Below are positions 42,479-52,393 of a stretch of DNA of 64,000 nucleotides, in pieces; positions within the stretch are counted from its first letter, which is position 1; each line of letters starts with the position of its first letter. Below the pieces are notes generated by a model. That model saw only the letters and a program-made list of their open reading frames with translations, was not told the origin of the DNA and ran no database searches. A program made the translations under genes and the position numbers. Source of the DNA: Bradyrhizobium sp. CCGE-LA001 (GTDB lineage: Bacteria; Pseudomonadota; Alphaproteobacteria; Rhizobiales; Xanthobacteraceae); contig NZ_CP013949.1 of the NCBI RefSeq assembly GCF_000296215.2, positions 6,937,501 through 7,001,500 on the forward strand. The letters are read 5' to 3'.

Positions 42479-42927
42479 CAGCTGCGTCCGTCGAGGCCGA
42501 CCAGGGCGACCTTGAGATAGCCCGCATTGCGCAGGCTGTTCATCACCTCCATCAAGTCGCCATAGGAGACGGACTTGTCGGCGCGCAGATAGATGCGCTC
42601 GTCCTTGCGGCCCTTGGTGGCGGCGGTGAGCGCGTTGACAAGACCGTCGCGGGTCATGGTGTCCTCGCCGACGGCAACAGTGAGATCCGGCTTTACCGTC
42701 ACGAAGGTCGGCTTGTCCGGTCGTGGCGCAGGTTCGGCGGCGGTCGCCGGCAGATCGACGCCGATGTCGACCGTGGCGAGCGGCGCGGCCACCATGAAGA
42801 TGATCAGCAGCACCAGCATCACGTCGATGAACGGCGTGACGTTGATCTCATGGGTGACGTCGAGGTCGCCAGGATCGCCGCGCGGCCTGAGCGGTGATCC
42901 CGAACGTGCGCCAAGCTTCGCGGCCAT
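42478..42927 (-). CDS. exbD: ExbD, TonB-complex motor protein
   Basis: 149 aa with one N-terminal membrane helix containing the conserved Asp (VTPFIDVMLVLLIIFMV) and a periplasmic domain with GVDLPATAAEPAP and the KSVSYGDLMEVMNSLRNAG fold. It works with ExbB to power TonB. It overlaps tonB by one base (TGATG) and follows exbB by three bases, so the three are tightly coupled. Confidence 0.96.
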   Translation of the reverse strand: MAAKLGARSGSPLRPRGDPGDLDVTHEINVTPFIDVMLVLLIIFMVAAPLATVDIGVDLPATAAEPAPRPDKPTFVTVKPDLTVAVGEDTMTRDGLVNALTAATKGRKDERIYLRADKSVSYGDLMEVMNSLRNAGYLKVALVGLDGRS

Positions 42928-42930
42928 GAC

Positions 42931-43707
<777 letters not shown>

Positions 43708-43734
43708 CTTGACCTCCCGGCAGACAGAAAGAAG

Positions 43735-44247
43735 CTATGTGGGCTGCATCGCGATCCGGTCCGCAAGCTGCCGGAACCGCGCCAGCTGATCCGCGCGCAG
43801 CGCCCGCGCCTCGTCGCGGCCGACGAACACCTTGAACATGATGCCGCCGTCGGCATTGACGAACGCGACGAAGGCCGACGTCTTGCCCATGAAGGGACGC
43901 TCGACGAACGCAATGGCCGCGCAGCGCTCGTGGCGGAGATGGCCGTGCAGCCCCTTCGGCTGCATCAGATTGAAATAGCCGCGGCCGATCTCGCCCGCGG
44001 GAATGCTACCTGTGAACTCGAAGATCGCATCGTCCGTATGCACGATCAACGTGACCTCGCCCCATTGTGCGATGTCCTGCATGGCGGCGGCGAAATGCTC
44101 GCCACCTCCCACGCGCACCATGGACGACGGCAGTGCCTCGATCACAGCACGCGGGGTGACCTTGCGCACGCGCGCGACGTCCTCGATCACCGCGCCGGCA
44201 TTGTCGGCCATGTACGCCTTGAGATCGGCAAGATCGGTGCTCAGCAT
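43735..44247 (-). CDS. hutX: HutX/HuvX-type cytosolic heme carrier
   Basis: A 170-aa protein of the heme utilization carrier family. Segments shared with HutX/HuvX proteins include LPSSMVRVGGGEHFAAAMQD, IFEFTGSIPAGEIGRGYFNL and HLRHERCAAIAFVERPFMG. It is thought to bind incoming heme in the cytoplasm and pass it to a degrading enzyme. It lies between hmuQ and exbB in the same operon, 25 bp and 27 bp from each. No other function was seen. Confidence 0.85.
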   Translation of the reverse strand: MLSTDLADLKAYMADNAGAVIEDVARVRKVTPRAVIEALPSSMVRVGGGEHFAAAMQDIAQWGEVTLIVHTDDAIFEFTGSIPAGEIGRGYFNLMQPKGLHGHLRHERCAAIAFVERPFMGKTSAFVAFVNADGGIMFKVFVGRDEARALRADQLARFRQLADRIAMQPT

Positions 44248-44272
44248 GTCCGGCTCCCTAGCTGGCCGCGAT

Positions 44273-44608
44273 CTAGGCGGCTGCGTTCGTCTTGCGCTCG
44301 GTCAGTATGACCTCGAAGCCCTCGAACTTGGGATGGCCGAGATAGAGGCTCTCACCGGTCTTGTTGTCGGCGCGCGCGTGCGCGCGGCGGAATTCCTCCG
44401 AGCGCGTCCAGGCTTCGAAGGCGGCCTTATCGACCCAAACCGTGTGCGAGGAATACAACGTATGGTCCTCCAGCACCGGTCCCTTGAGCAAATGGAATTC
44501 GACGAAGCCGGCCATGCTGCCGAGATAGGACTCCCGGGTGCGCCAGACGGTCTCGAACGCAGCTTCCGAGCCGAGCTTCACTTGAAAACGATTCATTGCG
44601 ATGAACAT
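44273..44608 (-). CDS. hmuQ: HmuQ-type heme-degrading monooxygenase
   Basis: A 111-aa IsdG-family (antibiotic-biosynthesis-monooxygenase fold) protein. Family parts are MFIAMNRFQVKLGSEAAFET, the TRESYLGSMAGFVEFHLLKG strand and HTVWVDKAAFEAWTRSEEF with the conserved W. HmuQ and HmuD of Bradyrhizobium are reported heme-degrading enzymes that release iron. The placement beside hmuR supports HmuQ, but the name could equally be HmuD. The start at 44608 has a GGAGAGA site. Confidence 0.85.
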   Translation of the reverse strand: MFIAMNRFQVKLGSEAAFETVWRTRESYLGSMAGFVEFHLLKGPVLEDHTLYSSHTVWVDKAAFEAWTRSEEFRRAHARADNKTGESLYLGHPKFEGFEVILTERKTNAAA

Positions 44609-44706
44609 GAAAGTCTCTCCTTCTGATCTGGATGAAAACGCGCCGAAGCCGCGCTGGAGCATCAGCGCGGCCGGCGGAGATTACTGGCGTTGCGGGCCCT
44701 CTCGGC

Positions 44707-47070
44707 TTACGCACCTCCGAAGTGGATCTTCATGCCGGCCTTGTAGACCCTGCCCGGCCCTGGGCTCGTCCACAGCACGTCGTTCTGCGAGGTGCCGTCG
44801 GTCGAACTGCCGGGAATGGCGTAAGGCCGGTAGTACTGGTTCAAGAGATTGTCGATCGAGGCCGTGAACACGATGTCCCTGGTCGCGTTGTAGGTCATAT
44901 AGAGGTTGACCAGATCGTAGCCGGTCGACCGGACATAGTTGGCAGGCACGTCATTGTTGGGACCGAACGAGGCCCACTGCGCCGACAGGATCAGCGTGCG
45001 ATCGAGCAGGCGGACACCACCGGTCGTGACGACCTTGGTCGGCGTGATGGTCGCCAGCCCGATATTGGTCTGGACGTTCTTGCCCTGGATGTAGTGGCCG
45101 GCGACGCCGATGAACCAATCGCCAGCGTCGTACATCGTCTCCGCCTCGAAGCCCTGAATGCGGGCATTAGCGATGTTCTGATACTGATAGAATTGGCTGA
45201 ACGAGCCGAACGGCGGCACCGGGACGGGCGCCGAGGCGACCAGGTCGATATAGTCGCTGACGTCGTTGCGGAACAGGTTGATCTTGCCGCGGAACGAATC
45301 GTTGGCGCTGAAGATGCTGTCATATTTCAGGTTGAAGCCGACTTCCTTGTTCTTGCCGACCTCAGGACGAAGATTCGGATTGGGCAGGAAGCAGAACAGG
45401 CCCACCGTGCCATTGGGACAGGGGAAGAAGGCCGGTCCACCACCAGTCGCGTGCGCACCCGAAATCACGGTCTCGGTGATCGACGGCGCACGATAGCCTT
45501 CGGCATAGCTAACATACGGCTGAAAGCCAGGGACCGGCGTGACGCCGAGGGTGATCTTCGGCGAGAAGCGATCGCCGCCAGCGCTGGTCCTGCCGGAATC
45601 GAGGTCATAGCGGTCATAGCGGATCGCGCTCACTGCCTCGAACCAGGTGCTGTAATTCTGCTTGAGCTGAACGAAACCGCCCGACACGGTACGAATGCCG
45701 CTCGGCGTCGTGATGTTGGAATTGCCGCGGCTGTCGGTGGTAATCACGTCGTCCTGGAACGCGTCGACGCCCCAGGTGACGGCATTGCGCCAGTCGCCGA
45801 CATTGAAGCGCGTGGTGTTGTTGACGTCGATGCCGTAGGTATTGAGAACATAGCCGCGCCTATCGCCGACGCAGCCGGAGATGTTGTTGCCGAAATTGCC
45901 CGCTCCACAAAGGGCCCCGCCTGCGGTCGAATAGTGATAGGTCTTGGTCTGGTCGCTATCGACGCGGTTGCCGTAGACCGACATCTGCCAGTCGAACAGA
46001 TTGTCGCTCGGCAGCGAATATTTCCAGGTGACGGTGCCGGTGTAGTTCTTGACGTCGGACGCATAGACCGACGAGCCCTGATAGAGCGCGCGCTGCGCCG
46101 CAGTTGCCACCGGGCCTCGGTTGAACTGGCCGATGTCGTACTGATAGTCCTGGAACACGGCGCCGAACTTGACCTCGTGACCGAGAGCAGGACGCACCGT
46201 GACCTTCATCAACCCGGCCTCGACCTGGTTGCCCGTGTTACCGATCTCGGTGCCGTTGCCGTCCTTGTAGTTGCCCTGCGTGCGATAGACCGCGCCGCCG
46301 AAGATGTCGACGTCAGGCGTGGCGCGGACGCCGCCGAATACGGAGCCGAGGCCGCGATTGTTGTTGGACCCGTAGGAGCCCGAGAGATCGACGCCCCAAC
46401 GCTCGCCGGGACGCAGCACGTCATTGATGTCCTTGGTACGGAACGAGACCAGGCCGCCGATTGCACCGGAGCCGTAGATGTTGGCGGTGGGGCCGCGCAC
46501 CACGTCGACGCCGCCGATCAGTTCAGGATCGAGGAAGAAGGAGCCGTTGGCGTTGTGGCCGGTGCGCTGGTAGTTCTGCCGCGCACCGTCGACGACGACC
46601 GCGACGCGACCGAAATCCTGCAAGCCGCGGATGTTGATGACCGTCGCGGGATCGTCGCCGCGCTCCTGAAACGAGACGCCGGGCACGGCATAGAAGATGC
46701 CGGACAGCCGGTTCGGCTGAAGCCCCTGGATCTGGTCGAGCGAAATGGAGCTGACGGGCGCGAGCGAGTCGATCGCGCGCTCCTTGATCTTCGTGGCGGC
46801 AGCCGTGATGGTATCGAGTGCCTGGACGCCGACAACCACCTGCGCGTGCGCATCGCGCACGCCGGCGCTGGCCTCCTGCTGCGCGACTTGCGCGGTCGCC
46901 GGCTTGCGCTTGGCCTGCTTCGCTCTTTGCGACGACGCCCTTTCCGACGATGCACTTTCGGCTTGCGGCGATGCGGTCTGCGCAACACCGCGCTCCGCCG
47001 TCATTGCCGCGATTGTCACCACCGACGCGCCCAAAATCAGCGCGCGCGAATACCTAGCCCCGTCAGCCAT
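44707..47070 (-). CDS. hmuR: HmuR, TonB-dependent heme receptor
   Basis: A 787-aa outer-membrane receptor. The signal peptide is at about residues 1-31 (LILGASVVTIAAMTAERG). The plug carries DQIQGLQPNRLSGIFYAVP, VINIRGLQDFGRVAVVVDGA and RGPTANIYGSGAIGG. The barrel has the heme-receptor YRAP box, then a conserved His (SGAHATGG) and the NPNL box (LPNPNLRPEVG), which is the heme-contact region in this family. It ends in the typical aromatic C-terminus (MKIHFGGA). It is first in a minus-strand operon with hmuQ, hutX, exbB, exbD and tonB. The start at 47070 has a GGGGCTG site. Confidence 0.96.
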   Translation of the reverse strand: MADGARYSRALILGASVVTIAAMTAERGVAQTASPQAESASSERASSQRAKQAKRKPATAQVAQQEASAGVRDAHAQVVVGVQALDTITAAATKIKERAIDSLAPVSSISLDQIQGLQPNRLSGIFYAVPGVSFQERGDDPATVINIRGLQDFGRVAVVVDGARQNYQRTGHNANGSFFLDPELIGGVDVVRGPTANIYGSGAIGGLVSFRTKDINDVLRPGERWGVDLSGSYGSNNNRGLGSVFGGVRATPDVDIFGGAVYRTQGNYKDGNGTEIGNTGNQVEAGLMKVTVRPALGHEVKFGAVFQDYQYDIGQFNRGPVATAAQRALYQGSSVYASDVKNYTGTVTWKYSLPSDNLFDWQMSVYGNRVDSDQTKTYHYSTAGGALCGAGNFGNNISGCVGDRRGYVLNTYGIDVNNTTRFNVGDWRNAVTWGVDAFQDDVITTDSRGNSNITTPSGIRTVSGGFVQLKQNYSTWFEAVSAIRYDRYDLDSGRTSAGGDRFSPKITLGVTPVPGFQPYVSYAEGYRAPSITETVISGAHATGGGPAFFPCPNGTVGLFCFLPNPNLRPEVGKNKEVGFNLKYDSIFSANDSFRGKINLFRNDVSDYIDLVASAPVPVPPFGSFSQFYQYQNIANARIQGFEAETMYDAGDWFIGVAGHYIQGKNVQTNIGLATITPTKVVTTGGVRLLDRTLILSAQWASFGPNNDVPANYVRSTGYDLVNLYMTYNATRDIVFTASIDNLLNQYYRPYAIPGSSTDGTSQNDVLWTSPGPGRVYKAGMKIHFGGA

Positions 47071-47229
47071 ATCAGCCCCAGCCTGCACTTCACTTTGATG
47101 TTGGCGTCTTTGGCTGGCGTGCGTTCGCAACGCGAACGACTGGCTGGCTTGTTTTCTTAACGCGGGGACGTCACCCCGCTGCCACAATTGGTTACGTGGC
47201 AACACTCTGACGGTCAATGACACCACGTT

Positions 47230-47254
47230 GCAGTTTATATCGATTGTAAACTGC
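47230..47254. promoter_or_regulatory. Palindromic operator between hmuR and hmuP (iron-response region)
   Basis: GCAGTTTA (47230-47237) and TAAACTGC (47247-47254) are perfect 8-bp arms around a 9-bp A/T-rich centre (TATCGATTG). The site lies 160 bp from the hmuR start and 76 bp from the hmuP start, in the 259-bp shared promoter. In Bradyrhizobium this promoter carries an iron control element bound by Irr and HmuP; the palindrome is the best candidate here. Confidence 0.75.
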
Positions 47255-47329
47255 CGCCGTTGGAATGCGCCGTGCGCCGCTTATACAAAGCAGGACGCAT
47301 CTGAAATTTCGAAAGCGCATCACAGCACA

Positions 47330-47536
47330 ATGTCAGCAACGTCCGGAGACAGCGGCAGCGTCGCGGCAGGGCCGGCGGGAAGCCCTTCTGCGACAACGAG
47401 AACCCTCACCATACGAGGGAGCCGGATCGACAGCCGCGAGCTGTTTGCGGCCGAGCGTGAGATCATCATCGCGCATGGCGAGGACAGCTATCGCTTGCGC
47501 CTGACCTCGCAGAACAAGCTGATCCTGACCAAGTAA
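47330..47536 (+). CDS. hmuP: HmuP/HemP, heme-uptake co-activator
   Basis: A 68-aa HemP-family protein. The mature core SRELFAAEREIIIAHGEDSY and the C-terminal RLRLTSQNKLILTK match the family closely. In Bradyrhizobium japonicum HmuP is a co-activator with Irr for heme-uptake genes. It is first in the plus-strand operon, ending 6 bp before hmuT. Starts further upstream would overlap the promoter palindrome, so the ATG at 47330 is preferred. Confidence 0.92.
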   Translation: MSATSGDSGSVAAGPAGSPSATTRTLTIRGSRIDSRELFAAEREIIIAHGEDSYRLRLTSQNKLILTK

Positions 47537-47542
47537 ACCGCA

Positions 47543-48496
47543 ATGACATTTCGTCGCAGCATCGCAAGTCTCCTGATCTCCGGCACATTCGCGCTCGTAT
47601 CAGGCGCGCATGCTGCCGGTATCATCGTGCATGATGCGCGCAATCGCGACGTCGCCGTCATCGACGTCGCGCGCACGGTCTCGATCGGCGGCGCGATCAC
47701 CGAAATCCTCTATGCGCTCGGATTGGAGAGCCGCCTGGTCGGCGTCGACACGACGAGCCTCTATCCGCCGGCGGCGCTGCACGACAAGCCCAATGTCGGC
47801 TACATGCGCAAAATTTCGGCCGAAGGCGTGCTCGGCCTCAACCCCTCGCTGATCCTGGCGATCCAGGGATCCGGCCCGCCCGAGACCATGGACATCCTCG
47901 AGACGGCGAAGGTGCCGCTGGTGCTGGTGCCCGAGACGTTCTCGGAAGACGGCCTGGTCGAGAAGATCAAGCTGGTCGGCCATGCCATGGGTGTCGACGC
48001 GCGCGCCGCATGCCTGAGCGCTGCGGTCAACGCCGACCTGGCGCAGCTTCGCTCGCTGCGTGCCAAGGTGACGAAGCCGGTGCGCGTGATGTTCGTGATG
48101 TCGCTGCAGAACGGGCGCGCCATGGTCGCCGGCCACAAGACCGCGGCCGACGAGATCATCCAGCTCGCCGGCGCCGCCAATGCCATCGACGAATACGACG
48201 GCTACAAGATCATCGGCGACGAAGCGATCGTGGCCGCCAAGCCGGATGTCGTGCTGTCGATCGAGCGCGGCAAGGATTCCCTCCAGGCCGACGCAGTCTA
48301 TGCCCATCCCGGCTTTGCGCTGACGCTGGTCGCGGCCAACAAGAGCTTCATCACCATGGATGGGCTCTATCTGCTCGGCTTCGGGCCGCGCACGGCGGCT
48401 GCGGCGCGTGATCTCTCGGTCAAGCTCTATCCGGCGCTGGCCGACCAGGGCAGCACCTTCACGTCGGCCCTGTCGGCGGCGAATTGCCGGCAATGA
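47543..48496 (+). CDS. hmuT: HmuT, periplasmic heme-binding protein
   Basis: A 317-aa protein with a signal peptide (ending ALVSGAHAAG) and the class III binding fold: VSIGGAITEILYALGLESRL, GVDTTSLYPPAALHDKPNVG, the axial Tyr in VGYMRKIS and GDEAIVAAKPDVVL. It passes heme from HmuR to the HmuUV transporter. It follows hmuP by 6 bp and overlaps hmuU by four bases. Confidence 0.95.
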   Translation: MTFRRSIASLLISGTFALVSGAHAAGIIVHDARNRDVAVIDVARTVSIGGAITEILYALGLESRLVGVDTTSLYPPAALHDKPNVGYMRKISAEGVLGLNPSLILAIQGSGPPETMDILETAKVPLVLVPETFSEDGLVEKIKLVGHAMGVDARAACLSAAVNADLAQLRSLRAKVTKPVRVMFVMSLQNGRAMVAGHKTAADEIIQLAGAANAIDEYDGYKIIGDEAIVAAKPDVVLSIERGKDSLQADAVYAHPGFALTLVAANKSFITMDGLYLLGFGPRTAAAARDLSVKLYPALADQGSTFTSALSAANCRQ

Positions 48497-49590
48497 GCGT
48501 GGCGCTCGGGACGGACGCGCAAAGCCCGCGGCGACGCGCCGCTGTAGGACGACGTTCGGCCTCCTTCGCGCTTTCCCTGCTGCTCGTGCTGCTCGCGCTC
48601 ACCGCCATCGTTGCGTTGACGGTTGGCGCGGCCGGCATTCCTCTCTCGCGGCTGCCCGCCGCGCTTGGCCTTGCCGGCAACACGGCGGGCGAGGGCATGG
48701 CCGCCCGCGACCAGCTCGTGCTGTGGTCGATCCGCATTCCCCGGATCGTGGCCACCGCGATGGTGGGCGGCCTGCTCGCGGCCGCCGGCGCGATCATGCA
48801 AGGACTGTTTCGCAATCCGCTCGCCGATCCCGCGCTGGTCGGCGTCTCCAGCGGCGGCGCACTCGCGGCGGCGAGCGCGATCGTGTTCACGGATTCCCGC
48901 TTCGGCGAAGCGCTACGCTTCCTCCAGACCGAGCTGTTGCCGCTCGCGGCCTTTGCAGGCTCGCTCGTCACCACCGCGGTCCTCTACGGCATCTCCAGCC
49001 GCTCCGGGCGAACCTCGATCGCGGTCTTCCTGCTCGCCGGTGTCGCCATCACCGCCATCGCCAATGCCGGCATCGGGCTTCTGGTGTTCATCGCCGACGA
49101 CCGCCAGCTCCGTGACATCACGTTCTGGCTGCTGGGCTCGATGAGCGGCGCGACCTGGACCAAGGCCGCCGTGCTTGCGCCGATCCTGATCATTGGGCTC
49201 GTCGCCTGCGCCTTCATCGCGCGCGGGCTCGATCTTTTGGTGCTCGGCGAGGCCGACGCGTTTCACGGCGGCGTCGACGTCGAGCGGCTGAAGCGGATCT
49301 CGATCGTCATGGTGTCCGCCATGACCGGGGTCGCGGTGTCGATCAGCGGCGTCATCGGCTTCGTCGGCATCGTCGTGCCGCATCTGCTCCGTCTCGTCAT
49401 CGGGCCGGCGCATCGCCTGCTGCTGCCGGCCTCGGTGCTGTCAGGCGCGATCCTGATGGTGGGCGCCGACACGCTGGCGCGCACCATCGTGGCGCCGGCG
49501 GAAATGCCGATCGGCATCCTGACCGCGGTCGTGGGCGCGCCGGTTTTCCTCGTCATCCTGCTACGGCAGCGCGGGCTCGCCTCACTATGA
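48493..49590 (+). CDS. hmuU: HmuU, heme ABC transporter permease
   Basis: A 365-aa FecCD/BtuC-family permease with about ten membrane helices. Typical stretches are SIRIPRIVATAMVGGLLAAA, GLFRNPLADPALVGVSSGGA and FVGIVVPHLLRLVIGPAHR. The ATG at 48493 overlaps the hmuT stop (ATGA), while a start at 48484 would add three residues. It forms the membrane channel of the HmuTUV heme importer and overlaps hmuV by four bases. Confidence 0.96.
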   Translation: MSVALGTDAQSPRRRAAVGRRSASFALSLLLVLLALTAIVALTVGAAGIPLSRLPAALGLAGNTAGEGMAARDQLVLWSIRIPRIVATAMVGGLLAAAGAIMQGLFRNPLADPALVGVSSGGALAAASAIVFTDSRFGEALRFLQTELLPLAAFAGSLVTTAVLYGISSRSGRTSIAVFLLAGVAITAIANAGIGLLVFIADDRQLRDITFWLLGSMSGATWTKAAVLAPILIIGLVACAFIARGLDLLVLGEADAFHGGVDVERLKRISIVMVSAMTGVAVSISGVIGFVGIVVPHLLRLVIGPAHRLLLPASVLSGAILMVGADTLARTIVAPAEMPIGILTAVVGAPVFLVILLRQRGLASL

Positions 49591-50387
49591 GCATCGTGAT
49601 CGAGGCGCGCTCCTTGAGCAAACGCGCCGCCCGCGCGACGCTGCTCGACGGTGTCGGCCTGACGGTTGAAGCCGGTGAGATGGTCGCCATTATCGGTCCG
49701 AACGGGGCCGGCAAGTCGACGCTGCTGCGGCTGCTCTCCGGCGATCTCCGCCCAAACGCGGGCGAGGTCCGGCTGAAGCAGCGCGCCCTCGGCAGCTACA
49801 GGCCGCGCGAGCTCGCCGCGCACCGCGCCATGCTGTCCCAGCACATCAACGTCACCTTCCCCTTCACGGTCGAGGAGATCGTGCTGATGGGCGCGGGCGA
49901 TCGCAGCTTGCACGAGGCGGGCGCGCTGGTCGATGCCGCGCTGGACGAGGTCGGCCTCTCCCATTTCAGGGACCGGCAATTGCCGACCCTGTCCGGCGGC
50001 GAGCAGCAGCGCGCCCATTTCGCCCGCGTGCTGGTGCAGCTCGCTTGCGGCGAGGCCGAGCATGGTCCGGGACTTCTGCTGCTGGACGAGCCGACCTCGA
50101 GCCTCGACCTGCGCCACCAGATCGAGCTCGTCGAAGCGGCGCGCCGCCGCGCTGGCCGCGGCACGGCCGTGGTCGCGATCCTGCACGATCTCAATCTCGC
50201 GATCCGTTTCGCTGACCGGCTGGTCGTGCTGAACGGCGGCCGGCTCGCCGCCGACGGCCCGCGCATCGAGGTCGTGACGCGTGAGATCATCCGGAATATT
50301 TTCGAGATCGACGCGGTCGTGCATCAGGCTGACGGCGTACCGTATGTGCTGCCGCAGTCGATGCGGGCAATTGGGACTGGAATTTAG
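49587..50387 (+). CDS. hmuV: HmuV, heme ABC transporter ATPase
   Basis: A 266-aa ABC ATPase. Walker A is GPNGAGKST (about residue 38), the signature is LSGGEQQRAHFARV, Walker B is LLLLDEPTSSLDL, and the H-loop is VVAILHDLNLA. It energises heme import through HmuU. Its start overlaps the hmuU stop (ATGA). It closes the hmuPTUV operon; a palindromic repeat that could act as terminator follows. Confidence 0.96.
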   Translation: MSIVIEARSLSKRAARATLLDGVGLTVEAGEMVAIIGPNGAGKSTLLRLLSGDLRPNAGEVRLKQRALGSYRPRELAAHRAMLSQHINVTFPFTVEEIVLMGAGDRSLHEAGALVDAALDEVGLSHFRDRQLPTLSGGEQQRAHFARVLVQLACGEAEHGPGLLLLDEPTSSLDLRHQIELVEAARRRAGRGTAVVAILHDLNLAIRFADRLVVLNGGRLAADGPRIEVVTREIIRNIFEIDAVVHQADGVPYVLPQSMRAIGTGI

Positions 50388-50420
50388 CCGATCCTGTTTC
50401 TGCAAAAACGGTGCGCTTCC

Positions 50421-50528
50421 TCCCTCGCCTGCGACGGCAGGTTGGGGAGAGGGTATCTCCACAAGGGAGCAATCCCCCAGAGGAGAGAGCCCTCACCCCA
50501 GCCCTCTCCCGCAAGCGGGAGAGGGAGC
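50421..50528. repeat. Intergenic repeat with terminator-like stem (ccctctcccgcaagcggg family)
   Basis: The 3' part contains CCCTCTCCCGC (50502-50512) and GCGGGAGAGGG (50515-50525), a perfect stem with an AA loop. The 5' part has TTGGGGAGAGGG, inverted to the CCCTCACCCCAG segment further on. It sits between the convergent hmuV and MuiA-like genes and probably stops both transcripts. Confidence 0.8.
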
Positions 50529-50552
50529 GCACCTCGCTCCTGCCTGGCAAAC

Positions 50553-52226
50553 CTAGCCCGACGGCACGATCACCATGCCCTTATCCTTCGGCCAGCGGAT
50601 GCGCCAGGCGAAGTTGATATCGCGGGCCTCGCCGGGCTTGGCGTCGAACGACCATTCCAGCACGCCGCGCTTGTCGCGGATGTTGCTCGCGGTCGGCGGC
50701 GTGGTCGCCGGCAGCATCTCGACCACGATCTCTTCGTTCTCGCTGACCGGCAATTGGTCCTCGATCGCAACCTTGATCGGGAAATCGTGGCCATTGCGGA
50801 TCGTCGTCTTGAACGAACGCTCGTCGGTCTTCGAGGTCGTAACCAGCAGGCCGGCCGAGCCCTCGTTGCGCTTGAGCACTGCGCGCTCGATTCGAACCTT
50901 GTCGTCGGCGCCGAAGCCGAGCCGCACGATGTCGTCCTTGGCCGACGCCGTGATCTTGCCGCGGCCAACGAAGACGCCGTCGCGGTAGATCGCAACCTTG
51001 CCGGGCAGCAAGGTCGTGTCGTCGGTCTGTTTGAAGCTGGCTTCGAGGAAGGCAGTCGGGTCCATCACGGGCGCGGCGCGCACCGAGAGATCGGCGGGCG
51101 CCGTCGTCGCCGCGATCTTCAGGCTCTTGGCCCCCTCGGCGGCGCCGAGACTGACGCGGCCGGGAATCCTGAAGGTGGCTTGGAAGTCGCCGATCTCGGC
51201 GACCGCCTGCTGCTCCTCGGCGCGCTCACGCGGCTCGGCCGACTCGGCCATCTTCGAAAGGTGCGGTTGCATCTGACGTGCGACCGGAGCGGGCCGTGCC
51301 ATATCGGAGACCGTGCCCGCCGCCAGCGGCTTCGGCACCTGCGGATATTGCGCCACGAGCGAGCCCAGCTCCGGCGCGCTGCCGCCGCGGCTGATGCGGA
51401 CTGTGGAGACGCCGAGCGTGACGTTGGACCAGTCCTCGCCGGTCGATTGCGTGATCTCGGCACGACGGACCAGTTCCAGTTGCGGCTTGCGGTCCTTGGC
51501 GCCGGTGTCGAGCCGGGCGTCGTAGAGCGGCAACCAACGCGCATTACGCACATTGTAAGTGACCCTCAGCGTCGCCTTGGTCGCCGCCGGCGCGGCAACG
51601 TCCATGCGGACCTCGAGCTTGCTCGGCGGCTTGGCCTTGCGCTCGGCTTCGAGCTGGACGATCTGACGATCGATCTCGCGCTGCTTGCGCGTCGCATCAC
51701 GAATGGCGGCATCGGCGTTCGCAATTTCCTCACCGACCGCCGCAAAGGCCGTGCGCCATTCGGCGATCGGACGCGCCTCACCCTTCTCGCCGATGCCCGC
51801 GGGGGACGCTTCGGCAAAGTGCTCCGCGAACTTGCGCCGCGCGTTGGCCGAGTCGATCGCGCCTTGCAAATCGGCGCGCTGGTCGTTCAGAGCTTCGATG
51901 CGTTTTTCCAGCTCGGGCAGGTTGACCGGTGCCGCGCGCGGCGACCGCGCATCGATCGTGCCGATGGTGAGCTTTGCGCCGCCTTCTCCCTCGACCCGGA
52001 TGGAGGACGTATCGAGGGTCAGTGGAAAGTCCTTGGCGACGAGGGTCGATTCTCCGGACGGCAGGTCAACATTGATGATACGCGTGACGGTGGCGCCATC
52101 GGGATAGACGGTGACGGTGTCGATCGCCGACGTCGCGTCCACATTGGCTGCCCATGACGGCGATGCCATTGCCATGGTTACCAGAACCAGGCTCGTCGTT
52201 GCCAGATAGCTTGCGGTGATGCGCAT
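50553..52226 (-). CDS. MuiA-like protein (DUF4139/DUF4140)
   Basis: A 557-aa exported protein with a signal peptide (cleavage near PSWAANVD). DUF4140 is at the N-terminus (IDTVTVYPDGATVTRIINVD), a helical coiled-coil-like central stretch follows (about 90-200), and a DUF4139 C-terminal domain has LRVTYNVRNARWLPLYDARL and RNGHDFPIKVAIEDQLPVSE. The family name comes from mucoidy-inhibitor MuiA, but no molecular function is settled. The ATG at 52226 has a GGAGGGA site. Confidence 0.87.
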   Translation of the reverse strand: MRITASYLATTSLVLVTMAMASPSWAANVDATSAIDTVTVYPDGATVTRIINVDLPSGESTLVAKDFPLTLDTSSIRVEGEGGAKLTIGTIDARSPRAAPVNLPELEKRIEALNDQRADLQGAIDSANARRKFAEHFAEASPAGIGEKGEARPIAEWRTAFAAVGEEIANADAAIRDATRKQREIDRQIVQLEAERKAKPPSKLEVRMDVAAPAATKATLRVTYNVRNARWLPLYDARLDTGAKDRKPQLELVRRAEITQSTGEDWSNVTLGVSTVRISRGGSAPELGSLVAQYPQVPKPLAAGTVSDMARPAPVARQMQPHLSKMAESAEPRERAEEQQAVAEIGDFQATFRIPGRVSLGAAEGAKSLKIAATTAPADLSVRAAPVMDPTAFLEASFKQTDDTTLLPGKVAIYRDGVFVGRGKITASAKDDIVRLGFGADDKVRIERAVLKRNEGSAGLLVTTSKTDERSFKTTIRNGHDFPIKVAIEDQLPVSENEEIVVEMLPATTPPTASNIRDKRGVLEWSFDAKPGEARDINFAWRIRWPKDKGMVIVPSG

Positions 52227-52393
52227 AAAGTCCCTCCTGCCGGGATCGCCACGTCGCCAGCCGGACGCGCGATCAAATGCCTCGCCATCGTGGTTGGACG
52301 CGGCAGGGAAGAAACTGGTTCGATTAAGGTTTCCCTGGGGCACCGATGCGGCGGCACGGTGGCTGCGGAACGTGAGATCGTGCCTGCGTGAGT

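Noticed and set aside
44632..47160. 842-codon frame antisense to hmuR
   Set aside because: It mirrors the receptor gene and has no recognisable domain; hmuR has signal, plug and barrel features.
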